NCBI GenBank assembly: GCA_000310025.1
Contig: FN649755.1
Coordinates: 352,977 to 416,976 of the forward strand
Direction: 5' to 3'
Source of the DNA: Ectocarpus siliculosus
Lineage: Eukaryota; Sar; Phaeophyceae; Ectocarpales; Ectocarpaceae
Length of the DNA stretch: 64,000 nucleotides
Positions 10,202 through 21,139 of this stretch are shown piece by piece; position 1 is the stretch's first letter, and every line of letters begins with the position of its first letter. The position numbers and the translations under genes are program-made. Under the pieces are notes generated by a model, which worked only from the letters and a program-made list of their open reading frames with translations, was not told the origin of the DNA and made no database searches.

Positions 10202-12119
10202 CTAAGGCTCTTGCTCTTCCCGAATCCAGGCAACCACATCCTGATGTCCGGCCTGCTCTGCGAGCGTCAGGCACTTGGTCTTGTACCAGCAGCACCCGTT
10301 TTTCCTGGCCCACTGAAGGACGTGCAAGTGACCGTGCTCCGAGGCCTCCTTGCAGATCTGCTTGTCTCCGACGCAACCGTTCCGTAAGGCCCACTTGAGC
10401 ACGTCAAGATGCCCACCCCTCGCAGCTCCTGCACATGTTTTCGAGCAGCTCCAGGGGAGGTTCCGCTTCCTTGCGCCTGTGGCGTGAGAACGAGGGGGGC
10501 AGGGGTCGGTGTCTTGATGATGGCCCGGCCGACGGAGGCAGGACGGGGCTGGTCGTTACCGTCGTCAACGTCAATCGGTCATGTTCATGACGATTTTCAT
10601 CATCATCTAGCCCCAGAACCGAAACATCGAACGTCGTTAGTCCCGATCATGGTTGGAAACGGCGGGTGTTTGCAAGGTTTTATTCAATAAATAGCGAAGT
10701 CATTTTACACACCCAACAAGAAACGAGGCAGAGGCATACTCTAGCCACGCAACGTCGAAAGACCGACAAACATCCTCTTTCCGGCCTAAAAGATAGGACC
10801 GGGACTTGCCTCGCAGTATGCTTAGATGGCCACCCGCCGCCGCCGCTTCACAGAGGGTGGCGTCGGACGGACAACCTTGGCGAAGGCACCACTGAAGGGT
10901 CTTGAGATGACCGCCCCTGGCAGCGGCAGCGGTCGTCGACGCGTCCCAAGAGCACCCCACCCTCCGCGCCCACTGTAGCACCTTCAGGTGGCCCCCGAGG
11001 GCGGCGGAGGCGCACACCCTCGCGTTCATCGGGCACCCTGCTCCAACCGCACACGCCAGAAGGTTGAGCTTGCCTAGGCGTGCCAACGCCGCGCACAACC
11101 CGGTTTGGTTCTGCGGCAGGCCGCATTCGAAGCTGTGCTGCAGCTGGGACGTCGTTGTGTCGGGAGTGACATGCGCCGTGATCGTCGGTCTTTGCCACGC
11201 AGCCCTCCAACCCTTGGCCACCGGCGCGAAGAACAAGAACTGGTTGTCCGGCACGAACTGGGCTAGGCAGAGGAGGATGTTCCTGTTGGTCATTGCTGAG
11301 CTTGGGTCGGGGAAGCAACCAGCTCCATGCGTCGGTGCAGCGCCTTCCTCTGTCTCCCGCTTACGTTTCCTTACCGTGTTTGCTTCCTGTTTGCCAAGCA
11401 TCAGGAGTGCTATTAAAGAATGTGAAATACGGTAGAAGCACGACGGAGGTGTGCAGAGACTAGCCAACAAATACGCCGGCGGAGAGGGCACATTGCAAGT
11501 CGATTCTGCCAAGCGTCGCACCTACAGTACTAGGGTGTAGTAGGTTACAAGGCACACAGCAGCATTTCTCGTCCTCAGAGAGTTGGGGCTGTAGTCTGTT
11601 CGCTTTCTGACGCCGACAGTCCTACAACAAAGGTCGCATTTCCCTATTTCAATATCCATGGCTAGTGCTTACGTTTATGTCGGTCAAGCACGCCAGCAAT
11701 TTGCGCAAACACATATCCAAACAGGGACGGTAGAGAAGTGGGCTTTCACGGACATGAGCAAACATCCGTTTAAGCTAGAGTCCACCTGCTGACGAACAAT
11801 GTACTGTGTACACTGACGGCGTTTCGAAAATGTAAGTCCAGTGTGTGGTCAACCGTGGTTCAGCAGACTAGCCCATGTCACGTACCTGCGCCGCTGGGGG
11901 TGCTGTTTTCGGCGCGATATCCATTCCCGAAGGCGGCACAGCTTTGCCAACGTCCTCGGTTGCAGAATGCCCGAGCACGTTTCCAGCAGCTAAGGCCTGA
12001 ATCACGTCCGTTTTCGTTTCGCAGCCGACGGTGCTCACATTTGTCCGGAAGGCGAGCAGGCATAGGTCCATCAAGCTCTCATTTTCCAGCCATGCCGAGG
12101 TTCCACTCACCCCCGCCAT
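10202..12119 (-). CDS. F-box-like/ankyrin repeat protein, three exons
   Basis: Proposed exons are 12119-11886, 11386-10810 and 10476-10202, together 361 residues. Exon 1 starts at an ATG and ends CAG|GTACGT in phase 0; exon 2 begins after GCAAACAG in phase 0. Intron 2 (10809-10477) has a GC donor (GAG|GCAAGT) and a CACAG acceptor, and restores the frame across an ankyrin unit. An N-terminal tail of about 80 residues and a basic KRKRE patch precede an F-box-like head (NQFLFFAPVAKGWRAAW). About seven ankyrin-type units follow (LQWARRVGCSW, LQWCLRQGC, LKWALRNGC, LQWARKNGC). The unit crossing intron 2 is degenerate: the usual W is G, and it is one residue longer. A shorter model starting at the ATG at 11401 would skip exon 1. 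It is a paralogue of the gene at 6224-7099. Splicing is inferred, not demonstrated. Confidence 0.7.
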
Positions 12120-12852
12120 GGCGTGGCAGTTGTGTTGCTGTGACGCTGTCTGCCTGACTGAACTGCTCTCGCGGTTTGCGGACACAACGACGGGGGAGAA
12201 GGTTCATCTACGCTCTTAGGCGAGATACGATCATCCAAGTTGCATTTCGGGCCCAGGATGATTTCGGACATATGTCTCTAAAAACCATCGTTCGTGCACT
12301 CATGTCTCAAGACCTCTCTGTGCGAGCCCCACATAGATACATCTCCGCCAGACGTCCATCAAAGTCTTCCCGTTTGCGAATACTCGTTGATGCGATGGTG
12401 CACACGACCGTTTTAAACGATTGCCGCGACTTATGCAATTGTAGATACATACTGCGTAGATTGCGTAGATACATGTGCGAGTCCTCAGCGGTTTTATCGA
12501 CTGTACATGGGAGAGGGGACAAATGATCGAGAAGAGGCACAGGTGAGCCAACATCTACAATACCGAACGGGTTGACAATGAGCTTTTACAGAGACGCTCC
12601 ACGCTGTCTATGTTGGAGATCGAGTTTCTCTTTTAGGTGCAAATGAGGGGGCAGTGAAAACACCCTGGGCGTTACAGCCAAGTACGACTCATGAAGGTTC
12701 TACATAGTGCAGTAGGATAGGGCTACACTGTAACCAGGACGGCTGTTGGTTCTATACGGTAGATCGCAGATTGGGCTTGGACCCTTAGTGGGAACGGGAA
12801 ACAATATTGACCACATCAAGACAGCAAACATACTCACACCATGGCATGAGAC

Positions 12853-13227
12853 ATGCATGCAAACGGCTCCCCCCCGCATTCAGGTCAACTCACCCTGCAT
12901 CACTCACCCGCTGCTGGTCCGGTTGGCCGCTGTACGGTAGCGGTGTCTAACAGAAGATCTTTGACGTTTTTTTCAGAAATCGAACGTATCTCGTGCAGGG
13001 GGTGCGGTAGGGACTGTAGATCTTGCCGATGTCTGCCAAGGAAAGGAACTCAACATAAGCCTTTGCAGATACCACAAGCTCCGTGGAGCAGATGTCGCAC
13101 AGCGCAGACGGCGGACGCAGCACTCGCCCCTCGCGTACTTGTTTTTTGTTGCGCCGCCACTCACCCCCCCCTGCATTCGTCTTCCCTACACCACGTGGCC
13201 CCTATTTGCACATATCGTTGCTCTTGA
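12853..13227 (+). CDS. hypothetical cysteine-rich ORF
   Basis: 124 codons from an ATG. The middle has a Cys/Arg-rich segment (RISCRGCGRDCRSCRCLPRK) that could be a small metal-binding knuckle, but no known family pattern fits. The flanks are Ser/His/Pro-rich. There is no splice support, and a minus-strand frame (12973-13176) covers part of it. Confidence 0.18.
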   Translation: MHANGSPPHSGQLTLHHSPAAGPVGRCTVAVSNRRSLTFFSEIERISCRGCGRDCRSCRCLPRKGTQHKPLQIPQAPWSRCRTAQTADAALAPRVLVFCCAATHPPLHSSSLHHVAPICTYRCS

Positions 13228-14494
13228 TTAAAAGGCACAACCCCGTAACATACAATGCTGCTTCTTCCAACTGTCCTATGCCACACGTTGGCTTGGATAC
13301 ATGTAGCCTAATCAGGAACTAATCATTTGTCTCTCACGGGAAGTTTGGGGTGATGATCGCCCCAAACGGATAGTGACTGCGGCTGTATTGTTGGCTTTTT
13401 CAATCGTCTACAAACATACAGTAGATGGCTCTACTGCCCACCACCCTGTAGTGGACGTAGAATGAATAAAACATGTAGACTAATCAACAATGTTTTCGCC
13501 GGCAATGAAGGATTGGCGAAAGTACGCCGAGGAGACTTCGCTCTCTATCCTGGCGACCCCGAGACTTGTCAGGGGAACAGCCTATCCTATGCATATGTGA
13601 TTACCACCCCCAGCCCCTGTGATGCGGGATAACAATATTTCCTGGTCGGTTTGAGCGTGAGGCCCTGCAGGTTTTTCGCTTCTTTTCACGACACGTTCAT
13701 CGTCGAGGTGACATACCGATAGCGATGGACGCCATTTAGTTTTCTACCTTTGGTTACATCGTTCATCTGCTTCGCTGGTGTATCACCTACGGGTTGCATT
13801 CACCCACACACAACATCATTCGTGTGAATTTTCACAGCAGCACAAGATAGGTCCATCCGGTAGCAGCGGCTGCTTTTCAAGCCAACGGACTACCACTCTC
13901 AAACAAAGTTGGTCGCCATTCACTATTGGCTAGCTTGTTATATATTCATCCAAAGATAGAGTACTCTTTCGAGATAACAACCCAACGGAAGGGGATGGAT
14001 GTGTTGAAGTCTTCGCAATGATATTTTCTCCGGTGGGAACATGCGTGTGTGAATGTATTTTTCAATACATTCGTCCGTCACCCCTTAATCCCCTACAGCA
14101 GCAAGACACATTTTGACAAAAACCCGCTGAAAGCAACGCAAATATATGCCCTACCTCCCCTGCTCTCTCTCTAGGCACTATTTCAACACCATTATTGTTG
14201 GATCATTCAATTTTATCACTTGTCGTCGGTTTCAAGTGGCATGTTCTTGGTTCGATCCATGGCAGGGATGGACTACTTGGATATTGACCAATCATAATGA
14301 TGCGCTGGTGTTGAGAAAACATCCATCCGTGAAATACCCATGCCGAGTTACCACCTGCTACCCCGTGCGGGTGCCCATTCATGCAACATCGGTCGGATAT
14401 TAACCAAGTTGTTCGCAATATCGTCCTTACTGAATATATATGTCCGCGTCCTTCGGCGTCCCGGCGTTTCGGCGTTTGCACAACCCACCCTTGA

Positions 14495-14704
14495 ATGAAA
14501 ATAACGGGAGGTGCAGATACCACTCAGTACTGTTCCCATACCGCCGTCCACCGTGTCTATCTTGGCGCACACACACAGGAATTAGGGTATGCATTGCCCG
14601 AAAGTGTCAATATTGGAGAACTCTGTTTGATCTCTACATTGACCGTTGCAGGAGATCCATTGGGTTTCACTTCCACCTTGTACCAGCAGTCCAACAACAA
14701 CTAA
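14495..14704 (+). CDS. hypothetical short ORF
   Basis: 69 codons from an ATG. The composition looks natural (HTQELGYALPESVNIGELCL then TLTVAGDPLGF), with a hydrophobic centre and an Asn-rich end. The overlapping longer frame 14440-14922 also has an ATG but looks less natural. No domain is recognised. It could be an exon, since TTGCAG near 14650 could act as an acceptor. Confidence 0.25.
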   Translation: MKITGGADTTQYCSHTAVHRVYLGAHTQELGYALPESVNIGELCLISTLTVAGDPLGFTSTLYQQSNNN

Positions 14705-15101
14705 TTCCAGTGCCGAATTCCCATTCTTTGCATCTCTTACGGTATCAGGCACGAGAGCCCAGACTGGATCCCGGTTTCAAACCAGTCACCATAATTTTTC
14801 TTCCTGTCGCACCCCCTCGCCAATACAGTACCGACCCAGAGGTAAGAAACGTCAACATCGGGTCGAGGTTCATTTCTTATTCCATCGCCACTGTCGCGAA
14901 CAGGTTGTTATGTGCAGTTTAGTATGAGATCCACCGCTGAGTTGTCTATTCCCTTACTTTTCGTGCGAACTTGAGCCTGTCTTTGTTTCAGAACAAACTA
15001 CTTGTTAACTGCGGGCCCGCACTGTCGCATATGGTACGGTTGTCAAGCCCCACAGCAAAGGACTCGCAAACAGGTTGTGAGCCTCGAGATGCACGGTCGA
15101 A

Positions 15102-15254
15102 ATGAAAAGTGAAAAAGCTCCGCTTGTCCGAGGACGTGGTTTCGATCCCGACTTCAACCCTCGAGAACTTGTCGCTCTCGGAATTCTGTACGAGACCTGC
15201 AAGCCATTCTTCCAACCACTTCTTCTCAAGAAAATCAGGTTCTGTGGGTGGTAG
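15102..15254 (+). CDS. hypothetical small ORF or exon
   Basis: 50 codons from an ATG, rich in charged and aromatic residues (GFDPDFNPRELVALGILYE). The frame is also open a few codons upstream of the ATG. A possible donor (ATCAG|GTTCTG) lies at about 15239, so this may be one exon of a longer gene. No family is recognised. Confidence 0.25.
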   Translation: MKSEKAPLVRGRGFDPDFNPRELVALGILYETCKPFFQPLLLKKIRFCGW

Positions 15255-15437
15255 TGGGCTTTACTCCATGCGGGCAAGTAGCAAGGATGTTACGTGGGGT
15301 CTTGCGTGAACCACGAAGTTGTTTGAGCCACAGCCTGCCCAATATATATATACTGTAGTCGTGTTCTTGTTGTTGGGCTCCACGAATTGAATGGCGACCA
15401 CTCTGGCATGTCCACACGCTTCGATTGAATAGCGACC

Positions 15438-15635
15438 ATGTTCATGGACAAAAAATATCCACCCGCGCCATTGGCAGTCTTTATCCTACCATCGAACGTA
15501 GTGAATGAGTTTCACATCGCGGTGTGGGTGACGGCCGTGAAATTAGGCACGTACATTGATGGATGTCAACCGTACGTGTTCTATGCACGTCAAAACGAAA
15601 CGAATCGCTGTGTTTGGACTTGGTTGAGAGTGTAA
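15438..15635 (+). CDS. hypothetical short ORF
   Basis: 65 codons from an ATG. It has a hydrophobic, beta-rich looking middle (EFHIAVWVTAVKLGTYIDG) followed by QPYVFYARQNETNRC. It lies 180 bp downstream of the frame at 15102 on the same strand, so the two could be exons of one gene, but I see no acceptor that joins them cleanly. Confidence 0.25.
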   Translation: MFMDKKYPPAPLAVFILPSNVVNEFHIAVWVTAVKLGTYIDGCQPYVFYARQNETNRCVWTWLRV

Positions 15636-16347
15636 CGTCACCACACTTCACAGGCACATATACATGGACGAACGTACAAGCACTAAACACACTCAAAACA
15701 ATGTTTTGCGGTCGAAAGAGGAAGTCCTTGCGACACGTCTAGCCCCGCACCACTCTACGCCCAACTCTACCCACAGCACGCGACGCCTATCAAAAGCCAA
15801 CCCGCACTCACCCACCACCCCTAAAAGCACATGAGGGATCTTCCGAGAACAAATATTGGACAGAAAACACGATAGCTTGGGCTTTCCCTAGCCACGATAA
15901 CGTGTCGTTTCGCTATCGTCGTCACACCAATCGCTCCACCTTTTTATCTAGAACCATACGGACAGGCCCAACGCTCAAGCTCTCGTCCGCCCTAAAAGGG
16001 GTACAGGTAGAAATCCCCAATACCTGACCCTCCGTCTTTGATGCTCCCCTATGACGTGGGTTTAAGGTCATGGGTTGCAGAATACAGAAAAGTGATCCTA
16101 AAGGAACAGATGAATTTTATATTCACTCGAAAAAAATGTACCAAGCAGATTATTCCCAGTTGAGCTTATCACGTCGACTCATCAGTACTGGGAACAACAC
16201 AGAGAGAGCTAGACGTGAGAGTGGACAACACTGCCGGACGCTACCTGTCGTTAGACAGCCCTGTTCCTGGGAGCTTGTCTTGTCTTTTTCTTCCGTTCAG
16301 CGAGGCACGGCGGTGGAGACACGACGCGACACGGACAGGAGTCAGTC

Positions 16348-16641
16348 ATGGTCGTTCCCGATTCGTCGCAGGAACATCGGCTCACTTGGTACGTTTCTGA
16401 GTTGGTCTTAGCGGCCTTGTGCCAAGTAGTAGTTGGACCACGGTCCGTGGGTGGTATGCAATGCCACCCTCGTTGGCGTTGCGTGTGCCCGGAATTGATA
16501 GCATCTGCGGGGCGTGCAAACTTCGTTGGCATTAGTGTTTATATCCGGTGGGATGCCAGAATTGACCGATCTATGATGTTTGGCATGCTGCGGGCCTGCG
16601 TACCCTCCCGTTACTATTTGCGCCGGTGTACGCGGGGCTGA
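16348..16641 (+). CDS. hypothetical short ORF
   Basis: 97 codons from an ATG. It contains a Cys/Trp cluster (MQCHPRWRCVCPE) and a hydrophobic stretch near the start (SELVLAALCQVVVG). No known family is recognised. Minus-strand frames overlap most of it. Confidence 0.2.
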   Translation: MVVPDSSQEHRLTWYVSELVLAALCQVVVGPRSVGGMQCHPRWRCVCPELIASAGRANFVGISVYIRWDARIDRSMMFGMLRACVPSRYYLRRCTRG

Positions 16642-17329
16642 TGAGGTAGACGTAGAGACGTCTCTCGTCACGGGGGCACATGTATTGCATTTACATGTGC
16701 ATATGAACGACGACCGAATTCACATGCCCATAAAAAGAGCAACTGGAACCAAACTTCAACCGCATGCGTACGTGAAAAATACACACAAGACACGTGAGTC
16801 AGTCATCCGTCATGACAAATACATCACACCTCTGTGACAGTCATGACAGATCGGTGCGATACTGCGACCCATCGCGGTGATGGAGGATCACGTAAGAGTC
16901 GTGGGCGAGTCGCGCCATTTCCATTGCAAACAACTTTCAGTCGTCGCTCCCGTTTGTTATGTCGTTTTAACTTGACGGAAGGTATTTTTCCCGCGAGGTT
17001 TTCCCGATGTCGATGTTACTCGAATAAGAAGCTGGGGGCTGACAAAACTTGAGACTGACGGTACTCTAGAGAGTCCCGTGAGATCCGTGCAATCGACGCA
17101 TGACGTATGAAATGATATCGCCGGTGCGCACATATCGAATGCCGAGCGATGTGTATCGCATGTACAGTATTACCGGCGAAATGCAACGCATGCCGAAATC
17201 GAGATCGATAAAACAAAAGAAAAAGAGGAAAACACACAAAAAAAAGAGTACGGTGGACTATCTGTGTGTGTCGTTATTTCCTATTACTTTGCTGGTTGCG
17301 CCCGAGCGTGATTAGCGGCAACTCCGCGT

Positions 17330-17700
17330 CTCATTGACCTGTTGTGCGTCGATACGGCCGAGAAATGCCGCGGTTTTGACGTCACCGGTATGGATTAGCG
17401 GGGAGACATTTTTCCAAAACGAAAAATAATATGCCAGAGTACGGGGTGGAGAGAGGCTTGACACCCATGTCGGCCGCATGGCTGCACGGACGCACTCTTG
17501 GCGAACACCATACACAAATAATGCCAACATGCTGATCACACCGGAGCGTGGGTATTAGCTGCGGCCTCGCCCCTCGCCAATCTGTTTTGTATCAATGCGG
17601 CTGAGTCCGTCGCGGTATTGATGTCGCCGGTGCGAATTAGCAGGGAGACGTTTGCCCATCCGAACATATCTCGGCGTAAATAACGGAGTGGACACAGACA
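17330..17700 (+). repeat. diverged direct repeat, about 110 nt units
   Basis: About 17335-17450 and 17580-17695 share an ordered set of motifs: CTGTT-TGYRTC, GCGG-TTTTGACGTC/ATTGATGTCGCCGG, GATTAGCGGGGAGAC/AATTAGCAGGGAGACG, and a terminal ACGGRGTGG. A shorter relative (GATATCGCCGGTGCGCA) sits at about 17114. This is a degenerate tandem repeat of unknown origin. Confidence 0.4.
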
Positions 17701-18306
17701 GCATAGACGTGATGTGTAGTGTGCAAATCCTGATGCCGTACCCCCCTCCCCCCCCGGTGGTGTAGCCAGTATGTGTCGGTGCACGTGGTCGGAGACTGGT
17801 GGAACCATGACAGCGTGATCATCATGCATATGGTCGGGTATTAGGCGTGAGAGGAGAGCCAGACACACTGTAGCCGGGAACGGTTGGTCCTACAGATGTC
17901 TACGGTGCTACGTCGTAGTTCCGCATTTATCACGCTTTGTTCTGACGATTGTGTAACGTTTCCACCGGGGGACTACACGCAGGGTGTGCCAAACTAGAAC
18001 GTGATAACAGTTCGCTTTTGTACCTGCCCCATCACCCTCGTGTCGCTTACGACACTCTCAATGTGCTTGTTGCGCGCCGCTATGTATCGAGGCTAGGTTC
18101 GACGCCTGGCACCACAAAACCTGGTGCCATGCTGACTTTGTTAAGGGTCACCAAAACTGCATGACCTGCATCGAAGGAGTGTGTGGGGCTCACGGGGACG
18201 GCACTTTCCGCATGGATGGTTCCAACTTGCCTAACGGGGGCTACATAGAATGTGAGTATCAGCTGCTAATCCCAAGAACAGCATGAAAAAAATCGATGAC
18301 ACGTGA

Positions 18307-18676
18307 TCAAGAACAACAACAGCAGCGACGAAGCCTCACGTGACGCCCGTTGGGCAGCAGCCGCCAAAGCAGTTGAGAGTGAAGGGAAAGAAGGACTTGT
18401 CGAAGCCGCATGACTGGACGCATGAGTCGAACGACAAACAAGCTAGAGGAAAACACCACCAGGACGGGAAAAAACCCATCGATATTCGGGCTTTTGGCCG
18501 GTGTCATCAGCACGAAAGAAGCTTGTGCCGGCGATCTACCATGGAGTGCCGGCCAAAAAAAGTTGATGATTTCAAGGGCTTCGGGCGCCATAGACGCGCT
18601 CGTCTTCATCGTTAGGAAGACCAAACGTTTTCGGGGTCTGGAATTTTCTTTGGAACATGACTCAATATTATTGTGA
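18307..18676. CDS. ambiguous ORF pair, strand uncertain
   Basis: Both strands carry natural-looking ATG frames. 18410-18676 (+, 88 codons) contains LLAGVISTKEACAGDLPWSA. The minus frame (from the ATG near 18609 to 18307) has two hydrophobic stretches, FFPVLVVFSSSLFVVRL and VLLSLHSQLLWRLL, that could be membrane helices. The mirror image of one real coding sequence would explain the other; I cannot decide which is real. Confidence 0.2.
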
Positions 18677-19118
18677 TTCGGGTTTAGCTAGGTTCAAGAT
18701 AGAATTACGCGGCGATACGGTCGGGTCTGGAGATAATTTGTTTCGATGCCACCGCGAAGGAAAAAGTGAGGCCAGGTTCCCCGTTGCGCTCGGTGAAGGG
18801 TCAAGGTTAGGGTCTTGGCCTACGAGACTGCCGAGGTTATACCACGTACGTGATTGTATCTGGTTTCGACGTTTTTATGGCAGCGTGCACGTATTGGCAC
18901 AGCTTGACATATATATTCATTCATGTGCTGCTTGCGTTTATACATGAATGCCGGCTAAACTCGCTGGAATCACGTCCGGGCAGCCCAGCAACCGTAGAAA
19001 CGCGTTGGTCTTGCCTGGGAGACCCGTCTTGCTTACCAAAACATCAAAACATCTTCGTCGAGTCTGCATGGAGAAAACAGGGCACATTGAATCATATCAG
19101 GGATCACGCACTTTTGTT

Positions 19119-21139
19119 TCATCCACGTTGCGGTATACGGTAAGGTGCCGTGTAGCAGCGGTACGCGAAGTCGTCCTCGTCGATGGTAGCCTCGTACCCG
19201 GAGCATACGTGGAGGCAGGCGGTTGCGTCCGCCCCATCAGCTCCACACATCTCTGTCATATTTTGTGAAACAAGTCGCGGCTTCCGGCGGTAAGGCTACT
19301 GCTGTTGACTTTCGACCGGACGGCTACAGCTGTGACGACGAACATGTGCTGTCATTGCGACAGAGAGGGCGGTTTAGCAGAGGCGTACCCGCCCGCCCTT
19401 GGAACCAAACACTCCCCGCGAGCGAGGACATCAATCGGTTGTCTTCGGTGGGTAACTCGTCTTCTGTTGTGACCATCAAGATTATTGTAGCAGTTCCTTT
19501 CTCTGGCGAAGCAATCGCGTGCCGTACAGCTCCAAGCGTGCGCCCCGGCGTAGACCGCACGGGAGGGTTGACTGATCTGCGGGGTCTTTGTTCCGGTTCC
19601 AGAGCATCTAGCGGGGAAAATGTCCTTCTACATGCATGGAGTTGGTGTTTTCCCCTGGTTTTCTAGGAAGGGTTGGCGGGGCCCTCCGTGTGATGGGAAA
19701 AAGAAGGCGGGTCGGTCAGTAAACAGCAAAATTGGGTGCTCACCGTCCGAAGACACCATACGTGCGCGTTGGTTCTAGACGCGCAATGGACCATGTCCGT
19801 CCAAGATCGCCACATGGCTCAGATCTTCGTAGGAATGGATGGGAGACGCAATACGTACGACGGTTGAAGGTGCGAAACTGCAGATATATATTTGGTGAGT
19901 GTACTGTGGGCTATGTAGGCTTGATCATGAAACAAGTCGAAGCAACGATATCAGCAGCAACACGACGATATCAGCGACCTACTCATACCTACCTTTATCT
20001 CCACTCCGCCAAGGCCCAATTGTCCGTAGATTGGAAATCCGTCCTGACATGCGGTATTCGGGAAGTGAAGGGGGGATTGGGGATTCGGTCATGAAGACTG
20101 GAAACGCCACGGATTAGCCACGATGCTGCACCTGTATGTAGCGAGTTATGCTTGTGGTCATCCTTCGGCGACTGTGAAAGTCCCGAACAGGTGGAGCGTC
20201 TTCGATATGGATCGTGGCATGCCAACGTCACGATGGGAGATTTGGCGAGACACAAACTGTGAGGGCGGTGCGAATTGGGCAAGAACTCTGTTGAGCACTC
20301 GTCACATTTTCTCTTGCTCACTCTGGTAAGCACATGCATGCCTGATGTCACACAAACGCTGGAATATTCCAGCGACGCGCGTTCGCCGGGGCTGGCAATC
20401 ACGTGCACCCCGCTACGTTTGCGCTTTGGTACAAACCAACTGTCGACTGCGATTCCCGTGTATCGGCTTCCGGTGTCACGAACACCGATAAAGGTAGGGA
20501 GCGATTAATGCGAGGATGCAACAACGAGGAGAAAATGGAATTATTTTCACCACGCACACGAAACGCCGACGTCAGCCGGCGTCAGAGTGGTTCTCAACTG
20601 TTTGCTCGCAGGCCTTGGCGTTAATGAAAGCTCGTCCCACAGCCGCCCCTCCTTTCCTTTTCCCTCTTCCTCCCTCTTCCCTCAGTGACACAGTTTCAGA
20701 CAATCTTCTCTGGTACCAGCTACCCGCATTCGCGTGCTGCCTCCGACCAGCATACCGCCCTCATCGGGCAACCACGCTTGTCGCACTGCTGATACGAATA
20801 CCTGCAAATACCTTACGGACGGTAATGCGGGCGCCGTTTTCAACGCCCCTCGGAAGCCTGGTGCTGGGGACTCGGGAATCAAATCGACCGTGTCGTTTGG
20901 CTCGAGAAGAGAGAAAACATTAACAACATGGACTCACGTATGACCAGCCAAGCAGCGGAGAGTGCGAGCCCGCGACCGCCCCCGCCTGTTCTTGCAGGCA
21001 CCCCGCCGTGCAATGGTATTGGTAGGAACCCGTGGGAGGTGCGTGCCCGCCGCACGGGTCGAAGGTGTCCGCTTTCAGGTAGAAGGCGGTGTCCTCGTAC
21101 TCTTTGACAGGGTCAAGGGCCCACGCGCTTTTCGGTGTC
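19119..21139 (-). CDS. YHYH-domain protein, 3' exons (5' end not found)
   Basis: Three exons fit: about 21139 (or 21127) to 20938, 20043-19993, and 19250-19119 with a TGA stop. Donors are TAC|GTGAGT and AAG|GTAGGT; the acceptors end GTCAG and CAGAG, all in phase 0. The first exon carries the YHYH hallmark DPCGGHAPPTGSYQYHCTAGC and ends HSPLLGWSY. The second starts DGFPIYGQLGLGGVEIK, exactly the next conserved block. The third, MCGADGADATACLHVCSGYE then YRCYTAPY, matches the Cys-containing GYE...YRYY-like block. The name-giving YHYH reads YQYH here. The family (Pfam YHYH) has extracellular and membrane members of poorly known function, some with copper-binding partners. Missing: the signal peptide and N-terminal exons upstream of 21140. 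The C-terminus may continue through a weak GTATAC donor near 19135. Confidence 0.7.

Larger units (their letters stand above)
12120..19118. other. 7-kb stretch with short unconfirmed ORFs
   Basis: No gene here can be placed firmly. Short ATG frames with protein-like composition are listed separately (12853, 14495, 15102, 15438, 16348, about 18307-18676). The frame at 12307-12540 (-) also reads as natural protein but has no ATG. About 13330-14140 and 15640-16060 hold nothing I can name. A diverged direct repeat lies at 17330-17700. Confidence 0.35.

Noticed and set aside
20734-20943. Plus-strand frame in the YHYH gene intron
   Set aside because: ATG-led but overlaps the end of the YHYH exon in antisense, with no domain; probably chance.
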